Assembly: GCF_954871325.1 (NCBI RefSeq)
Contig: NC_088779.1
Location: 21,268,846 to 21,332,845 of the forward strand
Length of the DNA: 64,000 nt
Direction of reading: 5' to 3'
From: Gordionus sp. m RMFG-2023
Lineage: Eukaryota; Nematomorpha; Gordioida; Chordodea; Parachordodidae
In this document: in pieces, positions 51,501 to 61,500 of the stretch
How the letters are laid out: each line of letters starts with the position of its first letter
Numbering within the stretch: position 1 is the first letter of the stretch
Notes under the pieces: generated by a model
The model's database searches: none
Seen by the model: only the letters and a program-made list of their open reading frames with translations
What the model was told of the DNA's origin: nothing
Position numbers and translations under genes: made by a program

Positions 51501-54500
51501 ATCAGAAATATTCTTTTGATTAATTTGTACTATTTATTAAGTGCAATCTGCGTGCGATTCCAAATCGATCAAAATTTTGATAAACACAAAATTTCCCTAT
51601 TACGGATTGGTTTATGCCGTAGGATACCGGAACGCGCTTACTTGTTTTGCCTTAGGAAAAGGGAAAAACGCTACAATGCTCTCGTTCGAACTTAGCAAAT
51701 GTGGAATAAAACTTGACAACGTAAAATATTAAAATATTATCCTTTTTTTACAATTCAGGTAAAATGAATAATGGTACTATTGCCGGTGCATGAAAATTTT
51801 TTTGATCTTCTAAATCTTTATAACTCACGAATCGTGACCCTATTGATAATCCAATTTGAACTCATAATTTTAAAGATAATTGATATTACGCAAATTTGAG
51901 TTTACACGGTTATAATTTATTTTAAAAAATCTACAAGATTTGTTTTCCATGTCGCAAATTTTCTTTTGCCTTATTGCTGAATATTTAAATTTAATTCATA
52001 ACATTAAAAAAGAAAAAAATACATTTTTTAAGTTTCAGATTTCTTTAAATAATTCGCGAATAATTTCAATGAATAGTCTGTCAAATGTAGTGACGACCGA
52101 ATATTATATTCTTTAGGCTATCTATATCCATAAAATAAAAATTCAGACTTTATAACTTTATATTAAAAGAAGTTTATGAGTGGAGTAAAGGTTAAAAAGG
52201 CTTTACACGATCACTTATTATAAAAAATTTTATGTTAGTTTGTTAGCTTTTTTAAAGTTTTATTATATTATTGCTTTGAAAATATTATATTAAAGGAAAT
52301 ATTTTTGTATAAAAAATTTTTTTAAAAAAATATATAATATAGCAATCATTAGTAAAGGAAAAAAAGAATGCCATGTGTGTTGAACTAAGAGAGAAAAGGG
52401 AGTGTTTCAAAGATTTAAAATTAAATTTTTTATTTGATAGAAAGTGACTAAAAATTTTAGGGATTGGGGACCGGGGTTTCCCAAAACACTAAAAATTACA
52501 GGGATAAAAATAAAAGATAAAGGGACCTATATTTATTGCATTTTTTGATTTCTTGGAGTTCCCAAGAGGTCAGAGATTCTATTAGCGGAAAATGACACAT
52601 GAGACAAGTCAGCAAAAGGAAGTTGAAAAGCCTATAGGAGAACCTAATAGACAGAGTTCCTCGTGCCAGATGATTTTAAAATCTGGGGGAGGGATAAAAT
52701 CCTCATTGTGGAGGAAAGATATTTCATTTTCTAAATTACTTTTTTTTAAAAAATTAAATTTATACAGAAATATGTTTTTCGAAAATTTTTATTTTATGAT
52801 GATAAAAAAAGGGCAAATTTAATTTCATTAACGTTTGAGGAAATTTGTGATTTTTCTTCAAGTTTTTATCTAATAATTTAGCTCAAATTTTTTTTTATAA
52901 AAAAAGAAATATATCAATTAAAGATACCTAAATAATTCATAATTTCGGATTTGAAATATTGACTTTGAACCTTCTTTATTAAAATGTCTACAAAATTAGC
53001 TATTAAAATTGAAAAATTGTGAGAAAATATTTATTTTTTTAAAAAAGGAAGTCAATTTTCGTAAAATGGTATTTTAAACAGGAACCAAAAATAGTATATA
53101 GATATGCACTTTACCCAGAGTTTCGAACCGTTAAGTATATCGGTCGGTTCGTTTCGGTTTTTAGTTTAAAATTTTATAAAGGTTTTGTTCCATTTCGGGT
53201 TTTTTTTAAAATTATATCGGTTCGGTTCAGTTTATAATTTATAACGGTTCTTTTCGGTTTGTTTCGGTTTTTAGTTTAAAATTTTAAAGGTTTTGTTCCA
53301 TTTCGGGTTTTTTTTAAAAAATTATATCGGTTCGGTTCAGTTTATAATTTATAATGGTTCTTTTCGGTTTGTTCCGGTTTTTATAAATTTGATTTTTTAA
53401 ATTTGATTTTTTAAATAAATTAATCATAAACCCATATATATTAATCTTAGAGAAAAATCTTTTTAATATATTTTATAATTTCCCATTTAATATAACCATG
53501 ATAATCTACTAGATAGTTTTATTAAACTTGTAAATATAAATTAGACAAATTAATTTTTTTTATTTCATAGATAAATAAGGTAAAAACAAACATGCGCAAA
53601 TACAATGAGGAATAAAATAACGCATAAATATAATGAAATTTATACTATTTATGTAAACTTAAGGCTATAAAATGCTCTTTCTAAGGATACCTCGTAGCTG
53701 GAACTGCTAGCACAATTATAGTTAACTTATAAAGTTCTGGCATACTATTCTTTACATTCTCAGTAATTCAAAAGATTAGTATCTTTTTCTAATCTCTCCA
53801 TATTATCAAACATTTATTATAATTTTCTCCCTGAGAATTATTCTTATTAAGGCTTTCATGCGCCTTTAATAAATCAATCATCATCTAAATTATCTTTCGA
53901 ATGTGAACACGTAGGCACAGTATCTAGAATTTCAATATTCTGATTATTTAAATTTTGTATCAAGTTCCAAGTTTCAAAAAGATGTTATTTAGCGATCTCT
54001 TTTTCTTCAAATGTTAAAAATCAGTACTTGATTTTTATTAAATGATAGTTATTAATGATAGAATTATTTGATTTTTCCCTAAATTATTAGCAAGTGTTAT
54101 TATAAAAGCTAATTAATAACTAATATATATAAGAACTTGTTAATTTAGCCAAGATTAGTTTTGTGTGATTTTAAGATTATATCTTATCTAATTAACTGGT
54201 AATTTGCCTAATCTCTAATAAATTAAGTATTTAAATTAAAAACAATAAACTTGGAATTGATTGATATGTAGTAGATAATATAAAAAAAATTTACTTTGAA
54301 AGAAATCACGAATTTAAAAATTGCCCCCGAGGAAAATTGAAATTACAAATTTAGTAATTTAAAATTAATTATTTTTTTAAAACCGTTTTGAACCGGTTTA
54401 AAATATTTATAACAGTTCGGTTCGCTCTTTTTATATTTTCTTTATAACTGTTCGGTTACGGTTACGGTTCAGAAAATTATAACGGTTAATCCCGGTTTGG

Positions 54501-57460
54501 CGGTTCGGTTCGGTTTGAAATCCTAACGATACCTACGGTATCGATGAGTAATCAGTGAGTTTTTTTAAAAAAGTCTAGTTCCTGATACCTTTATATTTTA
54601 TATTCAAAATTTCGTCCAGGAACGTTCCTCCGAATCCCTGATTTCCATTAAAATCTATAAATCAATCATTTGAATAATTCTTTATTCGTATTTAAACGAT
54701 TTGATTAATTTACTATTCGTATTTGTTATTGATTGGTTTTTGAATAGGCTTTAATCACTAATAGATAATATAATGTATATTTTAAAAAAAACAATACTAT
54801 AAAGTATTATAAAATTTAATTGGTTAGATGACAAAAGAATATTCCCTCAGACTGTTTGTAGGGTTCCATCCGATGATCGTGATGGCACAAGACAAAACAT
54901 TTGATGTCAGATGTCCTATAGAACTTCATTTCAAGCACAACAGCTATATCAAGTTTTTTTCCCCTCCCCTGTTAATCCTTTTATTATTTATAATCAAATT
55001 CGTATCTCTTTTTTTTCTAGACCTTCTAATCTTGAAGCCTCTCTAAGATTTTTCCGCTTATCTAGCAATTCCACATTTATTCCATCCAAATATCTAATAT
55101 TTGGCGAAAAATATTATCTTCGCGCTAACTTGATAAACAGTAAGTTTTTTATCATAACTTTAATTCATTACAAATGCGTATTTTTATTCCATTAAAATTA
55201 TTTTTTAAATAATAATATTTTAATAATCTACTTAAAATAGCGATAAAATAATTTACTTTTTTGATATTTTAGGGTTGGCTCGTCTTAATTTTTTTAAATT
55301 TGAATAGGAATTCAAAATTATGTGAGCTCAGGCAGGAGAAGCGGCATAAATGTTTATTTCTTCTTTTAATTCATAATATATAGATCGATACGGTTATTAT
55401 ATCGAGACTTGTGAAATAGTCAACGACCACACTGACTCTAAAATCAGTCTTTTAACTTACGCAGGGTACATTATTAAACTTAAAAATTTGTCATATTTAT
55501 GGTGGGAAAAAAAGGCAGAATTCTCAAGAAATTAAAAAAAATTATCTTCAGATTTTTTGAATGGGGCGAGTGCAGGCGAACTAACCCGCGAAATCAAATT
55601 AAACCATGATAATTTTTTAAGCCTTAACCATAACTCTTATAAGAAAATCTTAAAAGGGATAGGAGAACGATTACGTTTCGAAAATGTTATTATAAATAAA
55701 TTAAGTAACTCGATTTTTATAGATTATTTCATTTTTAGATGCTCCAGGGATATGAATGTCATCAGCGATTTCGAGAAAAATCAAGATGGTTCGTATATAG
55801 CTGCTATAGATTCCATGTTCTATTATCCTCCTTCACAGAGTCTCAACATTCAGTGCAAATTTTTACTGTGCACTTCTGACATATGTCAAAAGGTTTGATA
55901 AGATATAATTCTATAAAAAAATAAATAGACTTGTAAATATGACATATTGAAACCTCAAAAATATAATTGACATTTACTCTATTTTTATAATGTAAATTCA
56001 TAAGCCCATATGCGAACTCCCATTTAGACAGAGGAAATTTCCACTCAGCACCGAAATATTAGTATCAACGACCAATTATGTCATTAAGCCAGGGCAACTC
56101 CCGGAAAGTAAATTTAAATTCTTTTATTATTATAAATTCTAATGTTTAAACTTAAACGTTAAAAGGCTTAATAAAAAACGAGGAGTGTTCCAATTATTTA
56201 CTAATCTCAACCCTTTGCACAACTTTCGGATTTTTATGGATCATAACTACTATAGTTCTTTTCACGATGTTTCTCGGGTATCGTAAAAGGATTAGGAATC
56301 TCAAGAAACTTGAATTATTTAGTAATGTATCAAATGCACAAAATTCTTCCCAAGATGGAAACTATTTTTTATTCAATCCGTTTAGGTTTAACTGCAATAA
56401 CCAAATCAACAATAATCAATTGTTAGATAGTTTAAAATTAGCTTCGGCCAAAGTATTTTCAAAGAATGTCCACGAAAATAATAATATCAATTTTCACAGA
56501 ATATCTGATGTCGAATCATCTCCGGACGGCTCCTATGCCATAGCTCAAAATTCGAAATATTATGATACTTATCAAATGTCTCCCAACAATGGCCTTCTAG
56601 AGTCCCCCATATATTTACCACGATTTTATAAAGACGAAAAAATTAGCAGTCAGGAAAACGATGTATCTTTAAAGGCATCCGGTTTAAATAAATTTTATCC
56701 ATCCTATAATGCTCGTTTTATAGCACCGAGTGAGAGAGGCCATAATAATAAGGAACATGGTGCTAATGGCGATACCTTTGAAAACTATTTTAACACAAAT
56801 TCAGCGCTCCCTTTACATAGCTCTCATCCTACAAATAGCGATGGATTCACGCAGTCTAAGCAATCAGATCTACATAGAATGCTGAGCGAACCAACTCAGG
56901 AAATATCCCAATATCTCGGATTCACTAAAACCTTTCAGGAAGACATATTCAAGAGCTTGCCTAGTAATGAAGATTATCAATACAAGCATTTGGCATTCAA
57001 TTGCGGAAAAACTTTCTTCAGTGCCCCTTACCCCCAACAAATCAGTAATTTATCCAATATTAACTCGATTTCAACGCTGAGCTCTTCAAGGCTGAATTTC
57101 AGTGGCACATCCGATAACCATTTTTTAGACATGGATAGGTTTCAACATATTCCACAGCAGGCCCCTTCAAAAGTTAATGATTCTAATCTTTTGAGAACAT
57201 ATAAATCGGGTCACTGTCTTAATTATATACAACAAGATTCCCCCAGTAACTCTTCACTCTCTTTCTCACTTTACGATGCGAAACGTAAATATACTCAAAC
57301 TTATGACAAACATCGAAAGGGAAAAATTACGCCTCCCATACATCATTCACACTCCCTTAATTTTGACAATAAAAGATTTAGGAGGAATCCATATCTCTGC
57401 GATAATAAAGCTAACATCGATCGCATCAAACGATACAGCTTCTCCGGTTTATACATATAA
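48502..57460 (+). CDS. Zona pellucida (ZP) domain transmembrane protein with long cytoplasmic tail
   Basis: Eight exons: 48502-48586, 51542-51720, 54828-54952, 55021-55139, 55384-55465, 55739-55892, 56005-56107, 56166-57460; phases agree; 713 aa. Exon 1 is a signal peptide (MVFRWIYLAIFIFSHLCSIL). ZP-N carries four Cys (ACDSK, LTCF, SKCG, VRCP) with the family motif GLVYAVGYRNALTC; ZP-C carries six (IETCE, AGCS, IQC, LLC, DIC, PIC), with MFYYPPSQSLNIQCKFLLC diagnostic. ELPFRQRK at residues ~252-259 is a basic site placed where ZP proteins are usually cut. A membrane helix follows (residues ~291-320), then YRKRIRNLKK and about 390 residues rich in Asn and Ser with no known domain. Such proteins polymerise in apical extracellular matrix or cuticle. 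The tail is far longer than the short tails of most ZP proteins. AATAAA at 57509. Confidence 0.88.
49575..50835. mobile_element. Tc1/mariner-like element with long inverted repeats, interrupted by a second element
   Basis: The left arm GTTCCAATTGAACTGATACA and the right arm (inverse of GTATCAGTTTAATTGGAAC) pair over about 150 bases, ending in ATGCACATTAAGAGTTAGAC and its counterpart GTCCAACTTTGAATGTGCAT. Nucleotide differences between arms are many, so it is old. The centre holds the separate repeat at 49866-50346. No open transposase. Lies in ZP-gene intron 1. Confidence 0.65.
49866..50346. mobile_element. Non-autonomous hAT-like element nested in the previous one
   Basis: Starts GGGCTGCAATGGGCTGGTTT and ends GGCTAAAAACCCGCCTATTG with CAGACCTCT; the arms are inverted relatives. 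ACGTA appears immediately outside both ends as a possible partial target duplication. A tandem duplication at about 50065-50187 (ATATTGCATATTATATATGT repeated) lies inside. Confidence 0.6.
51077..51330. mobile_element. TA-flanked palindromic MITE, ZP-intron copy
   Basis: Carries the core AATATTACGCAAGTCGGGTT and the paired CGAAATCTCGAGGCTTGCCT with arms GGCTAAATCTAACCAATTAA and its partner; the termini are worn. Lies upstream of ZP exon 2 in intron 1. Confidence 0.55.
53116..54525 (-). mobile_element. Decayed hAT-like element with CGGTTCGG-rich ends
   Basis: The left end CAGAGTTTCGAACCG and the right end (inverse AGGATTTCAAACCGAACCG) are inverted relatives, each followed by arrays of CGGTTCGGTT words. 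The interior minus strand keeps scraps such as ILDTVPTCSHSKDN and SSSYEVSLERAFYSL that resemble a hAT dimerisation region, full of stops. No target-site duplication is visible, so the ends may be eroded. Lies in ZP-gene intron 2. Confidence 0.5.
53145..53390. repeat. Two tandem copies of a ~120-bp unit
   Basis: The phrase TTTCGGTTTTTAGTTTAAAA, then TTTTGTTCCATTTCGGG and ATATCGGTTCGGTTCAGTTT, occurs twice in tandem with few differences, within the left end of the hAT-like element. Confidence 0.8.
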
Positions 57461-58558
57461 AAGATTTATAATTTTATAAATCATATGACCCTAATTTTAA
57501 GCCCAAGAAATAAAATGGATATGGGCAAATTATAATATTACATAAACACTTTGTAAATATGAGTAAAAGAAAAAAATTGTATGAAGCCTTTTTGGGTTGA
57601 AATTTCTGTTTGTTTACCACAAAAGCTATTAAATTAAAACATTGCCAGCCACTAAATAAATACTACGTAAAACTTATTGATTCTTCTAATATATTTATAC
57701 AAATTTGTTTTTTTTTAATAATTTTTTTAAACATCCTATCCTTCCTACTATTATTTACTATTGAACTAAATGGTATAGGTCGCTTGTCCAAAAAAAGAAT
57801 ATTATAAATTTTCATTTTATTCAATCTCTTATTAATATTATAATAATAATAGATTATAAAAATGTATGCGATGTTATATAATGTATTTTATAATAAAAAA
57901 ATTATGTTTTGTTTTATTATAAACATTTTGATGTGTGTGACAAAATACCAAATATTCATAGAATACGGTAATATAATAAACGAAATGCAGCGAATATGAC
58001 TTTTTTTTAATATCTATATATTAAGTATATTTTTTTATGGATTGCAACTAAAGGAAGGAAGCGCGATATTAAAATTTATCCGATTGATTCCATCTATGTC
58101 AAATCTTGCGGAAGATTTTGAGAATATACGATTATTGGGGAGTTGATGAATTTAGCTAGTTATAATAATCCTATTCCTTTTTTTTCTTTTAGATAATTTT
58201 TTAACTACTGACGCATTGCATGCAATTTGGTCGGATAAGAGATTAACATACACTTTTTATATTATATCTTGTATGAAATCTTCGATATCTGTTTTGTCAC
58301 TTTCCCTAGTTAATATTTTGACTAGAGCAGGGATGTAGTTGGACCTTATCCAAATACCTATTTTATTTTAATTTTAAAATGAACAGATTATCTTGTATTT
58401 ATCTTATGCCTGATCTTTTTTAGAAATTAATCAAAAATAGAGATATATCGGATTGATAAATTTAAAAATATCAACTTGATATTCTATATTTAAAGAAATA
58501 TGCAGCAAGGCACAGAGAGATATAACAGAGGTCACATTAGATATGCTGAATTTTACAC
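57461..58558. other. Intergenic region between convergent ZP and SBNO genes
   Basis: Contains the ZP-gene polyadenylation signal at 57509 and AT-rich sequence. The two genes end toward each other here. The frame at 57610-57807 is hydrophobic by base composition only. Nothing else is recognised. Confidence 0.4.
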
Positions 58559-61500
58559 TTATCTTCTTAATAATTTATCTAAAACATTAGAGCTAATTGC
58601 CAAATCCCTCCCAATAATGATATGATAACTCACCCACGATCCTTTGGTCATTTTTGGTTTTAAGCCTGATAATCTGCATTTTGGAAGCCGCGGAGGAAGA
58701 ATTTGCGTTATTAGAATTAAAACTATTAGTGGATCCAGAATGAAATGAAAGTAATTCTTCCAAACAATTCCACACAGTGAGAACCGATCCTGCTAACAGG
58801 TGGTATTTCCTGGTTCTTATGCCTATTTCGCAACCCTGGGTTGTGTTCTTTTTCTTGCAGCTACCTTTCCTAAAAAATATATTTTAAATAGTAATTTAAA
58901 ATATCACATCACATCTGATTTGATAAACATTAGGACAACACAACCTTAGACAAATTTCTTAATTTTAGAGCCTTAAAATTTGTGTGATAAATCTTATTTT
59001 ATTCTATAATTTAAAACCAATTTTTCTTGCCTAATAAATTTTTATAATAATGCAGGATTACTTTACAAAAAAAACTCAATAATATTTAAAAAATAAAACT
59101 TTTCCTCGAAAACAATTTACTGGCAATCGTAATCATAAACTGATAGTTACAACAAAGAGGAATTTATAAAAAAATTAAGTTTTAAAATGTCAAGGATTAA
59201 TTACCATAGTACATGGGTACATTGGGTCAGAGAAGAGTTATATATATTTTCCCAATGCTCTTGAGCTTCTTGCGGCGGAACCTGTGTTTAATAGTAAATT
59301 TTTTTATAATAAATATCATAAGTGAAATTTATTTATAATTCGAATTTCAAATAAGTTTTCGCATAATTGAATAATAAAAAATTAATTTTTTTTAAAATAA
59401 ATAAATCCAAATATTATTTTTGTATGATGGTTACTTTATCTAGTATTGTTTAAGCGATTTTTAAAAATGGCTAAATCCAGATTTTATCCAAAAATAATAT
59501 TATCTAAGCCTCGAGATTTCACTAATAGATGTCCAAACCTCTGCACTATCTATGACCAAAATCTTTAAGCTTGCGTAATTGACTAAATAAGTTAGACGTT
59601 TTTTAAAATCGACTAAATCGAGCCGTTTAACAAAACAAACTTTATCTATCCAGTTTTTAAACTAAATGTTCAATACATTTTTTCTATAAATAATATATCG
59701 ATAAAATAACAAAATCGTCAGTATTTTTTTCTAAATTTTATCATTATAAACAAATAATAAATGTGTGTCACATTCATCTGTTCGGCCAAATGACAATGAA
59801 AATATTTTTCCCCGATTCGCTATTAAACATTTTCTCCCCTCGTTATTTTAATTAATCACGAGAAAAATATATACTGAACAAATTTTATACAAAAAATAAA
59901 GGTTTGCATGATTAGTCACCATTTAAATAATTCCTATTTTTTAAAAAAATAAAAATCATAATTTAAAAAATCTACTTGTATTTTAAATAATTATTAGTTT
60001 TAATTTTATCTATTTTTATAAAAAGTTTTTGTTATGTAAATCCTGTAAATTTTTTTTGTATAATAAACTTTACAAAATTCATTTCTATATTGTTAAATTT
60101 TAGGAGACATATAAAAAATATCCGCATTATTTGTCTTGTTTAATTAATAAATCTTCCAATTGCTCAAAAATTTTTGGTAAATTTGCCTCAAATATTATTT
60201 TCTTCGAAATCATATTTTTATTATATGATAAAATTCGATTTAAATAAAAAAAATCGTGATTTAATCAAATAACTTAATTTTTTTAAAATTTTTATACTGC
60301 CATATTATACCTAAAACGAATTATTTGTTATTCGATATTCGATTCGATTCGTATTTTACGAATACGAATAACACAATTATTCGATTCGTCGAATAAGGAA
60401 AATATATTATTCGTCGAATAATTTTTTATCTATTATTCGATCGAATTTTTCGAGATTATTCGACTAAAATAATTTATAGTATTAATATATATTGGAAAAT
60501 AATCATATATAAATCATATATTATTATTAGGAATTATTTGAAATTATTTCAATTTAATAAAATCTCCTAGTGGAATAATGAAAATTGCGCCAAATTTTGA
60601 AACTCCATTTTAATTTATCTCATAATAGACCATTACTTTAGAAATTTCTTTTATGATAGAAATGGACGAAGAAGGTAATTTATATAACACATAACATATA
60701 CAATTATAATAAACTGTTAATCCCATCACATCAAGAATGACGGGCAAACCTGATATTTCTCTTTCATTTGATGATGGAGAAATCATAAATTTGACTTTTT
60801 GCCTAAAGTTTTTACCACTTTATTTGTAAAATATTGCTAATGCCGTGTTATCTAAAATGGCGAGGGACATATTGTCGATACAGGGATCTTCAACCCCATG
60901 TGAGCGACTCTTTTCTGTTGGAGCTCATATGGTTACAAAATACAGAATGTCGTTAAAGGAGAAAACAATCCGAAAAACTTTATGTTTGAAAAAATGGCTG
61001 TTGTCAGATTTATCTTCTACATTATAGATATGAATATTATATTGATTTTTCCACATATAAATATATTATATATGTATGCTTCTATTTTGTCTCACTAATA
61101 AAATTTGTTTGTCTTTATCCTTAGTTAAATTTTACAAAATAAATTTTATAATAGATCTTTTTTAATTCATGGTAAATAAAATTTTCGAATCGAATCGAAT
61201 AATCATTTTATTATTCATACGAATACGAATAATAAATTATTCAATTTAAACGAATACGAATAATTCCATTATTCGATTCGATTCGTATTTTTGTAGGTAT
61301 AACTGCCAACCGTAAACATTACTAATGAGTTATTTAAATATAAATTTCTATTATAATGACCAAATAATAATTTTATAATTAAAATATAAACAAATAAGAA
61401 AAACACTATACTGATCAATAAATAAAATATTGATCATTTAAATACTGGCTGATTTAATTATTCGCCTTTAAATGTGTCTGATTATTTTCCTCCAATAATC

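Noticed and set aside
55557-55738. Open frame running directly into the ZP exon at 55739, suggesting a longer exon
   Set aside because: Joining 55465 to 55739 gives agreeing phase and the expected ZP-C wording (LLTYAGCSRDM). The upstream part of the frame matches nothing, lacks the expected Cys placement, and its only entry site needs a different donor.
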